Source of the DNA: Paenibacillus mesophilus
GTDB lineage: Bacteria > Bacillota > Bacilli > Paenibacillales > NBRC-103111
Assembly (NCBI RefSeq): GCF_005938385.1
Contig: NZ_VCRA01000009.1
Span: forward strand, 62,001 to 126,000
Length of the DNA: 64,000 bases
Direction: 5' to 3'
Part shown: one piece after another, positions 27,668 through 36,247 of the stretch
How the letters are laid out: the number at the start of each line of letters is the position of its first letter
Position numbering within the stretch: the first letter of the stretch is position 1
Notes under the pieces: generated by a model
Told to the model about the DNA's origin: nothing
What the model saw: the letters and a program-made list of their open reading frames with translations, nothing else
Database searches by the model: none
Made by a program: the position numbers and the translations under genes

Positions 27668-28236
27668 AGGTTTTTCGAAAAAAACGGGTATTCGCTCTAT
27701 TGTTCGTTTTTTTTCTGGTGCTGTTATTTTACAATTCGGACTGGCTCGGAAAATGGATTTATCCGATCCGGTACGAGCAGGATATCGCCATCAGTGCGAA
27801 GAATTACAAGGTTGATCCGTTTCTGATAGCTGCCATTATTCGTGTGGAAACGAATTTCAATCCCGACAAAGTGTCCAGGAAAGGCGCGGTCGGATTGATG
27901 CAGCTCATGCCGGATACGGCCGAGTGGATCGTGGAGCGGGCCGGCTATGCCGAAGAAACGTCACGCTCGCTTCATCGCGGGGATGTGAATATCGAAGTAG
28001 GTGCCTGGTATTTGAATTCGTTGTATAATCAGTTTGACAACAACCAGATCGCCGTGCTGGCCGCTTACAACGCAGGCCCCGGCAATGCCCGCAAATGGCT
28101 GGAGAACGGAACCTGGGACGGAACGCTCAAACATATCGGGCAAATCCCGTTCGGCGAAACGAGACATTACGTGCAGCGCGTGCTTTATTACTATGACAAA
28201 TACGCCAAGCTTTACGCCGAGCGGTTCTCAGCGTAA
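27664..28236 (+). CDS. Membrane-anchored lytic transglycosylase
   Basis: A 190-residue SLT-family murein hydrolase. An N-terminal uncleaved helix (residues 9-26) anchors it; the catalytic Glu is in IIRVETNFNP; GAVGLMQLMPDTA, YLNSLYNQF and LAAYNAGPG are conserved SLT motifs. It overlaps coaE by ATGA. The Bacillus homologue in this neighbourhood is YtaI/YjbJ-like by architecture only, so I give no symbol. Confidence 0.9.
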   Translation: MKVFRKKRVFALLFVFFLVLLFYNSDWLGKWIYPIRYEQDIAISAKNYKVDPFLIAAIIRVETNFNPDKVSRKGAVGLMQLMPDTAEWIVERAGYAEETSRSLHRGDVNIEVGAWYLNSLYNQFDNNQIAVLAAYNAGPGNARKWLENGTWDGTLKHIGQIPFGETRHYVQRVLYYYDKYAKLYAERFSA

Positions 28237-28331
28237 GGGAAGCGAGCACATACTTGAACATAATGAAGAAGTGCCGGACAAGCTCCGGCAAGGAAGCGGG
28301 TCCAGCACTTCTCATGTATCATAAAGTAAAA

Positions 28332-28556
28332 TTAGCGGGCTTGGCCGGCAAGTTGCTGCTCGGCGATTTGCACCAGCTTACGAGTAATGTTACCCCCGAT
28401 CGCACCGGCGTCACGGGTAGCCATGTTACCCATGTAACCGTCTTGAGGGATTGCAATACCCAACTCTTGAGCTACTTCATATTTCAGTTGGTCAAGAGCA
28501 GCGTTAGCTTGAGGAACGACAAGCTGGTTGCTGGAACGGGATTGTCCTTGTGCCAT
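28332..28556 (-). CDS. Alpha/beta-type small acid-soluble spore protein
   Basis: A 74-residue protein that coats DNA in the dormant spore. It has the diagnostic germination-protease region LDQLKYEVAQELGI and the second signature GNMATRDAGAIGGNITRKLV. Ser/Gln/Asn-rich N-terminus. The ribosome site GGAGGAGGTG is exceptionally strong, as expected for an abundant spore protein. It is transcribed against its neighbours. Confidence 0.97.
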   Translation of the reverse strand: MAQGQSRSSNQLVVPQANAALDQLKYEVAQELGIAIPQDGYMGNMATRDAGAIGGNITRKLVQIAEQQLAGQAR

Positions 28557-28587
28557 TTTGTTTCACCTCCTCCGTCGATTGTAATTG

Positions 28588-28617
28588 TATTATGTGCGGA
28601 ATTCGGCAGTTCATTAC
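28588..28617 (-). promoter_or_regulatory. Possible sigma-G promoter of the spore protein gene
   Basis: Read on the minus strand, CATAATA matches the sigma-G -10 consensus CATnnTA. Eighteen bases upstream lies TGTAAT, a weak match to the -35 (GHATR). Confidence 0.4.
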
Positions 28618-28650
28618 AGGTATTCAATGGTAAACGATTTACGATTTGCC

Positions 28651-28712
28651 AGCTTTTGCTCCGCAAAAGCTCAGTTTATGCTTACGATGCTAGCTTTTGC
28701 TCCGCAAAAGCT
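28651..28712. repeat. Duplicated perfect 21-base hairpin before nrdR
   Basis: AGCTTTTGC-TCC-GCAAAAGCT occurs identically at 28651-28671 and 28692-28712. The second copy abuts the nrdR ribosome site (TGAGGAGGG) and could influence translation. Confidence 0.75.
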
Positions 28713-28732
28713 CTGAGGAGGGAACCGTCGTC

Positions 28733-29206
28733 ATGAAATGCCCTTTTTGCGATTATTCCGGAACGAAAGTGCTTGACTCCCGCCCGGCGAACGACAACAA
28801 ATCGATTCGGCGCCGCCGCGAATGCGAGAAATGCCAACGACGGTTCACCACCTTCGAGATGGTGGAGGAAACGCCGCTTATCGTCATCAAGAAGGACGGA
28901 AGCCGGGAGGAATTCAGCCGCGACAAAATGCTGCGCGGGCTGATCCGGGCTTGCGAGAAGCGGCCGGTGTCGGTCGAGCAGCTGGAAGCGATCGTATCGG
29001 AGGTCGAGAAGGATATGCGCAGCCAAGCCCACGCCGAGGTAGCCAGCCGGGATATCGGCGAGCTCGTCATGGAGCAGTTGTATCCGGTCGACGAGGTCGC
29101 CTATGTCCGGTTCGCATCCGTATACCGTCAATTCAAGGACATCGATATGTTTATGAAAGAACTGACCCAATTGCTCGGCAAACATACCGAGCCGCCGGGC
29201 AAATAA
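28733..29206 (+). CDS. nrdR: Transcriptional repressor NrdR
   Basis: A 157-residue repressor of ribonucleotide reductase genes. The N-terminal zinc ribbon has CPFC and CEKC; the ATP-cone (about residues 48-138) contains [11 protein letters not shown] and senses the ATP/dATP ratio. ATG 28733 lies about ten bases after GAGGAGGG; the upstream frame to 28697 has no good start. In Bacillus nrdR also lies downstream of coaE, supporting conserved synteny. Confidence 0.96.
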   Translation: MKCPFCDYSGTKVLDSRPANDNKSIRRRRECEKCQRRFTTFEMVEETPLIVIKKDGSREEFSRDKMLRGLIRACEKRPVSVEQLEAIVSEVEKDMRSQAHAEVASRDIGELVMEQLYPVDEVAYVRFASVYRQFKDIDMFMKELTQLLGKHTEPPGK

Positions 29207-29220
29207 TCGTTCGCATCTGG

Positions 29221-29248
29221 AAGAGCCTTCCTAAAGAAAGGCTCTTTT
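29221..29248. terminator. Terminator of nrdR
   Basis: AAGAGCCTT/AAGGCTCTT hairpin followed by T residues; the upstream A-rich flank is weak, so it is mainly plus-strand. Confidence 0.75.
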
Positions 29249-29274
29249 GACATTTCGGGATTCGGTTCGCAACG

Positions 29275-29460
29275 TCACTGAGGACGGTTTGGATTTTTGC
29301 CGGCCAGCAAAATGCCCGGAATGCTCTCCAGCAGACTGTCGTCATCGTCGTTTCCTTCATAATTCGGATCGTTTACGATCGCATAAGCTTCTCCTTCGCT
29401 AAGATGACGCTGATTGCCGGTATATTTCGGTTCAAGCTCGCGGATTTCTTCTTCATCCAT
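29275..29460 (-). CDS. Small acidic protein of 61 residues, function unknown
   Basis: Starts at ATG 29460 with AAAGGAGGCTG upstream. The product (MDEEEIRELEPKYTGNQ, then NYEGNDDDDSLLES) is acidic and soluble, with no motif I know. The strong ribosome site supports expression. Acidic, Gly/Asn-containing small proteins are frequent in Bacillales. No function is proposed. Confidence 0.6.
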   Translation of the reverse strand: MDEEEIRELEPKYTGNQRHLSEGEAYAIVNDPNYEGNDDDDSLLESIPGILLAGKNPNRPQ

Positions 29461-29715
29461 ATGGGCTCAGCCTCCTTTCTCCGTAGCGTTCCGCGAATGC
29501 GGGCGAGGCATACGAGCCAGTTGTTGGCCGGGCGCCGATAAAAATCGGCTGCGTGAAGTTTGTTTTAATCGTAATAATAACGCTTTATTGACTTCGAAGC
29601 ACGATTTGGATTACATCCTTCAGGCATGGGATGAATCGGCTTAGGACAAGGGCTGTCCTCAAGACAGCTTAATTGTCCAACTTTTTTAAGTATGAACGCT
29701 TTCGACGGGAACATT

Positions 29716-29760
29716 CGTTTGGTATAATCAAATACAACCAAACGTTAATGGGGGGGGGGG
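29716..29760 (+). promoter_or_regulatory. tnpB promoter, left-end hairpin and 11-G tract
   Basis: CGTTTGGT (29716) pairs with ACCAAACG (29737) and encloses TATAAT (29723-29728), a perfect -10. An unbroken run of 11 G (29750-29760) then forms part of the ribosome site. Confidence 0.5.
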
Positions 29761-29770
29761 AGGTGAACAG

Positions 29771-30760
29771 ATGCAAACTGTAACCGTCCAGATTCGAATC
29801 TATCCAAGTCGTCCAGAATTGCTGCGTAAGCATGGCGCCGTATATGTCGCAACTGTGAACAGTCTCACCAAGCAAGCCGAAGCACTTGGATCGTTCCCAA
29901 GGCTTACGTCGAAAAACGTTGAAGCCGAGCTTCCGTCAGCCATACGGAATCAAGTCATTCGGGATGCGCGAAGCATCCATACCAAAACGATCGATCAGAG
30001 AGTCCAGCGACTGACGGTCTCTGCTCGTATAACCGAACGAGAGCAACGATTGCTTTCAAGCGGCAAGCTCGGGCTTTTGAAAGTCGTCGAAAAGTCTGGT
30101 AAGTGGTTTGTTCAGATTTCCGTAAACATACCGGTAGAGAAAACACCGGTTGTCGGAACGATGGGGGTTGACCTGGGATTGAAAGTCCCCGCTGTTGTCG
30201 CCACATCGACAGGCAAAACCAGGTTTATCGGGAATGGCAGACAAAACAAGTACGTCCGTCGCAAATACCAGTCGCGCCGCAGGAGGCTGGGCAAGCTTAA
30301 AAAGCTGTCCGCCATCCGCAAGCAGAACAACAAGGAACACCGTTATATCAAGGATCAGAACCACAAAATCAGCCGAAGTATCGTGAACATGGCGATCGAA
30401 GAGAGCGTTTCGGTCATCAAGGTCGAGAAACTTTCAAACATTCGCCAGACGACAAGAACAAGTCGTAAAAACGCCAAACACCTGCACAATTGGTCATTCT
30501 ATCAATTGCAAATGTTCATCGCCTATAAAGCGGCATTGGCGGGCATTCGGGTCATCGAAGTGAATCCCGCCTATACATCGCAAACATGCCCAAAATGCGA
30601 AAAGCGAAATCATGCAAAGGATCGAATGTACCGATGTACATGCGGGTTTCATGCACACCGCGATCGGGTAGGGGCAATCAACATCATGCGCCAACCTGTG
30701 GCAGATGGCGTTGCCCTTAGCTTTCTGCGAAAGCCCTTGGGTAACAGTCTGCCAGCCTAA
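29771..30760 (+). CDS. tnpB: RNA-guided endonuclease TnpB, compact
   Basis: A 329-residue TnpB, shorter than the usual 350-400. The RuvC active site looks complete: Asp in VGTMGVDLGLKVPAVV, Glu in VSVIKVEKLSNIR and Asp in FHAHRDRVGAINIM. The zinc finger is CPKC...CTCGF. The N-terminal wedge region is short: ELPSAIRNQVIRDARS is followed directly by RVQRLTVSARI, where I remember related proteins having about 25-35 extra residues. That suggests an internal deletion, though it is from memory. ATG 29771 has GGGAGGTGA upstream. It would use the omegaRNA from its 3' flank to cut DNA next to a TAM. Confidence 0.88.
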   Translation: MQTVTVQIRIYPSRPELLRKHGAVYVATVNSLTKQAEALGSFPRLTSKNVEAELPSAIRNQVIRDARSIHTKTIDQRVQRLTVSARITEREQRLLSSGKLGLLKVVEKSGKWFVQISVNIPVEKTPVVGTMGVDLGLKVPAVVATSTGKTRFIGNGRQNKYVRRKYQSRRRRLGKLKKLSAIRKQNNKEHRYIKDQNHKISRSIVNMAIEESVSVIKVEKLSNIRQTTRTSRKNAKHLHNWSFYQLQMFIAYKAALAGIRVIEVNPAYTSQTCPKCEKRNHAKDRMYRCTCGFHAHRDRVGAINIMRQPVADGVALSFLRKPLGNSLPA

Positions 30761-30888
30761 GATGCTATAGGCACTGTCTTAGGACGGGCTGATGGCACAG
30801 CCCTGAACTTGGGAGTTGTACGAAGCAGAAATGAACGGAGTGCGCTAACTACCCAAGAATCCCACGGCTTTAGCCGTGGGAGTGTCAA
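30761..30888 (+). ncRNA. Probable omegaRNA (reRNA) scaffold at the TnpB right end
   Basis: The region after tnpB contains GGGCTG/CAGCCC pairing and ends in the CCCACGGC-TTTA-GCCGTGGG hairpin plus AGTGTCAA, the hallmark right end. In known systems the guide follows directly, here from about 30889 (starting AGTAGTAGCAATAACG), which is the leader of the downstream cobW-type gene. Confidence 0.65.
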
Positions 30889-30925
30889 AGTAGTAGCAAT
30901 AACGAAGAAAGAACGGTGAAACGAC

Positions 30926-31948
30926 ATGAACCTTCAATCTAAGGAGCGGGTTGTCCCGGTATATTTGCTGTCCGGCTTTCTCGGCAGCGGCAAGACGACT
31001 TTGCTCAAACGGTGGCTTACGGCGGCTGAAGCGGAAGGGATGAAGCCGGCCGTCGTCATGAACGAGCTGGGGGAGGTCAATTTGGACGGGATCGAGATCG
31101 GCCGGGACGTCCGAATGGCGGAAATGCTCGGCGGCTGCATATGCTGCACGGTTCGCGGCGATTTGGGCATGGAGATGCTGAAGCTGATCGAAGAGCACGA
31201 GCCCGACATCCTGCTGATCGAATCGACCGGGGCGGCGAATCCGCTCGACATTATCGATGCGGTAGGGGACGCCTCGATGCTGAAGAAGGTCGAGCTGAAG
31301 CATGTCGTGACCGTCGTCGATGCGAAGCATTTGCAGGCGCAGCGGGATAAAGGGAAGGGCCAGACGTATCGTCTCATGAAGGAGCAAATCCGCTGCGCCA
31401 CCGTCCTGCTCTTGAACAAAACCGATTTGGTCGCTGAGCCGGAAGCGGACGAGCTGGAACGGTTAGTCCGGGAGTGGAATCCCTATGCGACGATTCATCG
31501 CACGGTAGGGGCCGCCATCGATATCGGATTGCTTGCCCGATATGATACGGATGAAGACACAGCGCCAAAACGCCCGCAGCGGATATCGGAAGCCGAGGCA
31601 TGTCATTGCGGAGAAGCTCATCCCCATACCCATCCGGATCACGGACATGGACATGGCCACCATACGCACGAGCACGTGATGGCCTATACGCGCTACTTCG
31701 ATCGTCCTATTAACAGCGAAGCTTTCGAGGCGATGATGGGGCGGCTTCCGGACGACGTGTATCGGGCGAAGGGCATCCTTACGTTTTCCGATACGTCCTC
31801 GCGCTTTATGTTCCAGTACGCTTACAAACAGCTGGACCTGATGAAAATAAATCCTCAAGGCGAGGTGCCGGACGTCGCCGTGTTCATCGGCGAGCATTTC
31901 GACAAGCTCGGGCTGGAGCGCGAAATCCGGCAGTTGACCGGAGAATGA
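30926..31948 (+). CDS. CobW/YciC-type metal-chaperone GTPase
   Basis: A 340-residue COG0523 GTPase. Walker A is GFLGSGKTT; the metal-binding GGCICC (CxCC) motif is at about residues 72-77; ESTGAANP is the switch region; NKTDL is the guanine-specificity motif. A His-rich stretch with alternating His, Gly and Asp (about 228-252) precedes the CobW C-terminal domain. Such proteins deliver zinc or another metal. The tnpB right end lies only 38 bases upstream, so the native promoter may have been displaced. Confidence 0.92.
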   Translation: MNLQSKERVVPVYLLSGFLGSGKTTLLKRWLTAAEAEGMKPAVVMNELGEVNLDGIEIGRDVRMAEMLGGCICCTVRGDLGMEMLKLIEEHEPDILLIESTGAANPLDIIDAVGDASMLKKVELKHVVTVVDAKHLQAQRDKGKGQTYRLMKEQIRCATVLLLNKTDLVAEPEADELERLVREWNPYATIHRTVGAAIDIGLLARYDTDEDTAPKRPQRISEAEACHCGEAHPHTHPDHGHGHGHHTHEHVMAYTRYFDRPINSEAFEAMMGRLPDDVYRAKGILTFSDTSSRFMFQYAYKQLDLMKINPQGEVPDVAVFIGEHFDKLGLEREIRQLTGE

Positions 31949-32049
31949 TGCTCCGGCAATCACCCAAAAAGTGACGCTTATCCTTCGAAGGTTACGTCGG
32001 GTACTTTTCGGGGACCCGAATACCGGAAGTTTTTCACTAGCGATAAAAG

Positions 32050-32087
32050 AAGCCGCCCGGATGTCGATTCGTTCCGGGCGGCTTTTA
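32050..32087 (+). terminator. Terminator of the CobW-type gene
   Basis: Perfect AAGCCGCCCGG/CCGGGCGGCTT stem with trailing T. Confidence 0.88.
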
Positions 32088-32106
32088 CTTGCGTTCCGAG
32101 CCGCAT

Positions 32107-32136
32107 GCATATCCGATGGGAAGAGTCCCCATACTA
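32107..32136 (+). promoter_or_regulatory. Sigma-G-type promoter of the germination operon
   Basis: GCATA (32107-32111) and CATACTA (32130-32136) match the sigma-G consensus GHATR and CATnnTA with an 18-base spacer. The start codon lies about 65 bases downstream. Forespore expression is the known pattern for ger receptor operons. Confidence 0.6.
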
Positions 32137-32202
32137 AGCAAAAAGTCATCCGATTTCCATAATCAGAAATCGTATAAGGATGGGTGATTGGGGGGTATTC
32201 CG

Positions 32203-33897
32203 ATGATCAGGCTTCCTTGGAACAAGCAAAAAAAACGAAATACGGGAAATGGCGGAAAGCGGCAGGCCCCAAATTCCGCAAAGGAACGGTTCGAGGACGA
32301 GCCCATCACCGGGAATATCGAGGAGACAATCTCCCGTTTGCGGGATAGCTTCGACTACAGCGACGACTTCATTATACGCCGGTTTCTTGTGATGGGGGAA
32401 GTTCCCGCCGTCGTATGCTATTTTCCTCCGTTGACGGACGGAGGGCACCAAGAAGCGCTGAAATCGTTCATGACGATCGGCAACCGGATGGACGACGCGC
32501 CGGAACGAAGCGGCGCTCTGAAAAAAATGCTTTTGAACGACTACTTGTTCTCGAGCGACGGAAGAACCGAGACCCAATTGCAAATAGTAATCGAGGAGCT
32601 GCTGAACGGAAGCACGGTCGTTCATGTGGAAGGAATGGAAGAGGCTTTCGTCTTCTGCACCCGCAATATCGAGAAGCGTTCGATCAACCAGCCGGAGACG
32701 GAGCAAGTTATTCGCGGACCGCGGGAAGGCTTCATCGAAAATTTAATGACGAACATCTCGCTGATCCGGTACAGGCTGCAGACGCCCGACCTGAGGATCA
32801 AAATCAATAAGCTGGGCAAATACACCCGTACTTGCATTGGGGTGTGTTATATCCATGGCATCGTCGACCCGTCATTGGTCGAGGAAGTGCAGCGGAGGCT
32901 GTCCTTGATCGAAATCGACGGAATTATCGATTCCGGTTATGTGGAGCAATTTATCGAGGACAATCATTATTCTCCATTTCCGCAAATCCAGATTACGGAA
33001 CGTCCGGACAAAGCGGTAGCCAGCCTGCTGGAAGGCCGCGTCATCATTTTGGTCGACGGCTCGCCGATAGCGCTCATCGCGCCGGCCGTCTTCAACCAAT
33101 TTTACCAGACGAGCGAAGATTACGCGGAGCGGTTCCTGCTGGTCAGCTTCATCCGGCTTGCCAGACTTCTGGCTCTGTTGTTCTCGCTTTCCTTTCCGGC
33201 GCTTTACGTCGCCGTCATCTCTTTCAATCCGGAGCTCATCCCGACCGAATTCGCCGTCGCGGTGGCGGGCGGACGAGCCGGAGTGCCCTTTCCGGCAGTC
33301 GTGGAGGTGCTCGTCATGGAAATATCGATGGAAGTGCTGCGGGAAGCGACGATCCGGCTGCCGCAGCAGGTAGGGGGCGCCCTGTCGATCGTGGGCGTTC
33401 TCGTAGTAGGTCAGGCGGCTGTTGCCGCAGGCTTTGTCAGTCCGATCACGGTCGTCATCATCGCCTTGACGACGATCGGTTCGTTCGCGACTCCAGCGTA
33501 CAATGCCGCGCTTGCGCTTCGCCTGCTCCGATTTCCGATTATTATCATCTCCGGGATGTTCGGTTTGTATGGCGTTATGGTCGGCCTGATCGTGATCAAC
33601 AATCATTTGTTGTCGCTGAAATCGTTCGGCGTACCTTACTTGAGTCCGATCGTGCCGGGCAACTTTGAAGCGATGAAGGATACGGTATTCCGCGCTCCGC
33701 TCTGGTGGATGAAGCGGCGTCCGAACATGCTGCATCCGAGGGATCATACGCGAGTAGGCACAGAGAGCTTCAATAAGCTGGAGCATACGAAGCAAAGCAC
33801 GCTCGATCCGCGCAAAGCAGGCAATAAGGAGACAGGAGGCAGCAATGGACAATCCGCGTCAAATAACGGCGATTCAGGCGGCCAACGTTCTGATTAG
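32203..33897 (+). CDS. Spore germination receptor A subunit (GerA/GerKA family)
   Basis: A 564-residue inner-membrane subunit of a nutrient germinant receptor. A large soluble N-terminal domain (about residues 35-285) is followed by membrane helices and the conserved VEISMEVLREA-like segment, here EVLVMEISMEVLREATIRLP, then PLWWMKRRPNMLHP. A hydrophilic C-terminal tail rich in Gly, Ser and Asn overlaps the next gene by 53 bases. ATG 32203 follows GGGGGG at good distance; TTG 32188 is in frame but poorer. A, B and C subunits are encoded in order. Confidence 0.95.
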   Translation: MIRLPWNKQKKRNTGNGGKRQAPNSAKERFEDEPITGNIEETISRLRDSFDYSDDFIIRRFLVMGEVPAVVCYFPPLTDGGHQEALKSFMTIGNRMDDAPERSGALKKMLLNDYLFSSDGRTETQLQIVIEELLNGSTVVHVEGMEEAFVFCTRNIEKRSINQPETEQVIRGPREGFIENLMTNISLIRYRLQTPDLRIKINKLGKYTRTCIGVCYIHGIVDPSLVEEVQRRLSLIEIDGIIDSGYVEQFIEDNHYSPFPQIQITERPDKAVASLLEGRVIILVDGSPIALIAPAVFNQFYQTSEDYAERFLLVSFIRLARLLALLFSLSFPALYVAVISFNPELIPTEFAVAVAGGRAGVPFPAVVEVLVMEISMEVLREATIRLPQQVGGALSIVGVLVVGQAAVAAGFVSPITVVIIALTTIGSFATPAYNAALALRLLRFPIIIISGMFGLYGVMVGLIVINNHLLSLKSFGVPYLSPIVPGNFEAMKDTVFRAPLWWMKRRPNMLHPRDHTRVGTESFNKLEHTKQSTLDPRKAGNKETGGSNGQSASNNGDSGGQRSD

Positions 33898-34993
33898 TAC
33901 GATTATCGGTGTCGGCGTTTTGCCTCTGCCTCTGTTCGCCGCCCGTGGAGCCGGTACCGGTGCGCCGCTTCTGACGGCGATGTCGGCAATGGTCTCCTTT
34001 GTCGGACTTTACTTCATCACCAAGCTCGGACAAAGATTCCCGAGGCAGACGATAATCCAGTACAGCCAAGATCTGATCGGGAAATGGCCGGCACGTCTCG
34101 GCGCGGTACTTATCATTGTCTTCTTCGCGGAACTGACGGCACTCGCTTCCCGCGAATTCGGGGAAGTGGTCGTTACATCCGTTTTGAAGAAGACACCGCT
34201 GGACGTAACGGTTATCGTTATGCTGCTGTTGGCCGCCATGTCCACCCGGTCGAGCATCACGACGTTTGCTTACATCCATCATTTCTACGTCCCGTTCATC
34301 TTGTTCCCCGGCCTGCTAATTATCGCCCTTTCGCTCAAAAACGCCAATGGGATGTATCTTCAGCCGTTCTGGGGTCAAGATATGCATCAGGTTTGGCGCG
34401 AGCTTGGGACGATTGCTTCTCTGTTCAACGGAGCCTTCGTCATGACGATGGTAATTCCGGCCATGCGCAATCCGCCGCGCGCGATGAAAGCCGCCATATG
34501 GGGGATGATTATAGCCGGAGGCTTCTACATCTTGATCGTGACGGCGACTGTGGCCGTATTCGGGCCCGAAGAGACGAAGCTGCTGCTGTGGCCGACACTG
34601 GAGCTGGCAAAGGTCACTTCTTTGCCCGCCAACATACTGGAGCGGCTGGACGCGGCGTTTTTGGCCGTTTGGGTAACGGCCGTATTTACGACGTTATACT
34701 CGACCTATTATTTCATGATTCATTCGATCAGCCAGCTGCTGGGGCTGAAGGACCACAAATTTTTGTCGATGCTGGTGCTGCCCTTCGTGTTCACGCTGGC
34801 TATGTACCCGCAAAACGTGATCGAAATGTACCTGATCATATCGTTTGTGGGCCGGATCAATCTCGTTGTGACGATCGCTTACCCGCTGCTGTTGTTTCTT
34901 ATCGCGCTAGTGCGCAAGAAAGGAGGGAGCACCGGTGAAAAGCAACGATCGACTAAAGGAGGGGGGCGCGATCGGAAGCCGGATCCGGCCTAA
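33845..34993 (+). CDS. Spore germination receptor B subunit (GerB/GerKB family)
   Basis: A 382-residue membrane protein with about ten helices of the amino-acid permease (APC) superfamily, thought to bind the germinant. It starts ITAIQAANVLISTIIGVGVLPLP. The basic C-terminal tail overlaps the C-subunit gene by 59 bases. ATG 33845 has ACAGGAGGC upstream, inside the A-subunit gene. The long overlaps at both ends suggest translational coupling. Confidence 0.94.
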   Translation: MDNPRQITAIQAANVLISTIIGVGVLPLPLFAARGAGTGAPLLTAMSAMVSFVGLYFITKLGQRFPRQTIIQYSQDLIGKWPARLGAVLIIVFFAELTALASREFGEVVVTSVLKKTPLDVTVIVMLLLAAMSTRSSITTFAYIHHFYVPFILFPGLLIIALSLKNANGMYLQPFWGQDMHQVWRELGTIASLFNGAFVMTMVIPAMRNPPRAMKAAIWGMIIAGGFYILIVTATVAVFGPEETKLLLWPTLELAKVTSLPANILERLDAAFLAVWVTAVFTTLYSTYYFMIHSISQLLGLKDHKFLSMLVLPFVFTLAMYPQNVIEMYLIISFVGRINLVVTIAYPLLLFLIALVRKKGGSTGEKQRSTKGGGRDRKPDPA

Positions 34994-36206
34994 GCTCACC
35001 TTCATGCCTTTGCTTGCGGTAGTGTTCATGACGGCGATCTTGACGGGATGCTGGGACAGGCTGGAGATCGAAGAGCGGGCTATTATTTTGGGCGTGGCGA
35101 TCGATACGGCTCCGGAGAGCGAAGTGAACAAGCCTTCCAATAAAACGTACGTCGGGAAACAAGTTCCGGTCACCAATTCGCCGATGCTCCGCGTAACGGT
35201 GCAAGTTGCCGTTCCCGGCCGCATTCCTCTCGGCTCCAGCGAATCCGGCGGAGGTGCAGGGACGGGGAATAAACCGGTGTGGGTCGTCGATGCGGTCGGC
35301 CATACGATCGACGAGGCTTTTAGCGTTCTCCAGCGCAAAGTTGCGCATAAGGTGTTCTGGGGGCATCTTCGGGTTATCGTGATAGCCGATGAAGTCGCCA
35401 AGGCGGGATTATCGAATATTGACGAATATTTACGGCGCAATCCGGAAATACGCCGTACGAGCTGGATCGTAGTGTCGGAAGGCGAAGCGGGCAAATTTAT
35501 GCGGGTAGTCCCCCAATTGGAGCGGGTGCCGATCCTTTATATTTTAAGCACTATGGAGCATGCGGTTAAGATGGGAAAACTGCCCAATGTTTTCGCGGGC
35601 GTATACTGGTCAGCCGCTTCCTCCAAAGGGAGCGATCCTTACTTGCCTTATATCCGAATGGTGGAAGGCGGTACTTTCGAGTTATCCGGGCTGGCCTATT
35701 TCCGTTCCGACCGGATGGTGGGCGTAACCGAGACACTGGAGATCGGAGCCTTCATGGGGATTAAAAATATACAAACGGGAGGCTATTCCGTCCTCGTGCA
35801 AATTCCCGGAACGGAGACGGCCGTTGTGTACCAGGCTACCCATAGAAAGGCGCGAATCGATGTGGCTATCCGCAACGGAGAGCCGGTGATCAACGTGAAG
35901 ATCCATAATGAAGGGAATTTGCTCGAGAAATCCAATGAGAAGGTTCAATTGTCCCGCGAGGTCATTACCGATATCGAGAAAGAGCTGAACAAACAAACCT
36001 TGACCAACTATCGCCGGCTGATCCGCAAGACACAGCAAAAGGGATCGGATATATTCGGCTTCGGCGAGCAGGTCCGGGCCAATAAATCTTCTTATTGGAA
36101 CAAGGAAATCCGCACGAAAGAGAAATGGGAGGAAGTATACAAGGAAATCGACGTCAAACTGCAGGTTACGTTCAGCGTGCGAAGAGTGGGAGGCAAGACG
36201 ATTTGA
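34935..36206 (+). CDS. Spore germination receptor C subunit lipoprotein (GerC/GerKC family)
   Basis: A 423-residue lipoprotein. A long basic N-terminus is followed by a hydrophobic stretch and lipobox ILTGC, lipidated at Cys39, then WDRLEIEERAIILGVAID, the family signature. The C-terminal domain includes VQLSREVITDIEKELNKQT. GTG 34935 has AGGAGGG upstream. It completes the A-B-C receptor; which nutrient triggers it cannot be told from sequence. Confidence 0.94.
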   Translation: MKSNDRLKEGGAIGSRIRPKLTFMPLLAVVFMTAILTGCWDRLEIEERAIILGVAIDTAPESEVNKPSNKTYVGKQVPVTNSPMLRVTVQVAVPGRIPLGSSESGGGAGTGNKPVWVVDAVGHTIDEAFSVLQRKVAHKVFWGHLRVIVIADEVAKAGLSNIDEYLRRNPEIRRTSWIVVSEGEAGKFMRVVPQLERVPILYILSTMEHAVKMGKLPNVFAGVYWSAASSKGSDPYLPYIRMVEGGTFELSGLAYFRSDRMVGVTETLEIGAFMGIKNIQTGGYSVLVQIPGTETAVVYQATHRKARIDVAIRNGEPVINVKIHNEGNLLEKSNEKVQLSREVITDIEKELNKQTLTNYRRLIRKTQQKGSDIFGFGEQVRANKSSYWNKEIRTKEKWEEVYKEIDVKLQVTFSVRRVGGKTI

Positions 36207-36247
36207 CCGGGTCAAACGGATAAATGCGAGGAAACGGAGGGGAACGA

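Larger units (their letters stand above)
29689..30888 (+). mobile_element. Solitary TnpB element of IS200/IS605 (IS1341-like) type
   Basis: Contains one tnpB gene and a right end with the characteristic CCCACGGC/GCCGTGGG hairpin followed by GTGTCAA (30882-30888). No tnpA is present, so mobility would depend on a transposase elsewhere. The right end is well supported. The left end is a guess: TTTAA (29685-29689) is a plausible target motif. CTTAGGAC followed by GGGCTG occurs both left (about 29642) and right (about 30779) of tnpB, and a GCTGTC/GACAGC hairpin lies at about 29653-29669. Confidence 0.75.
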
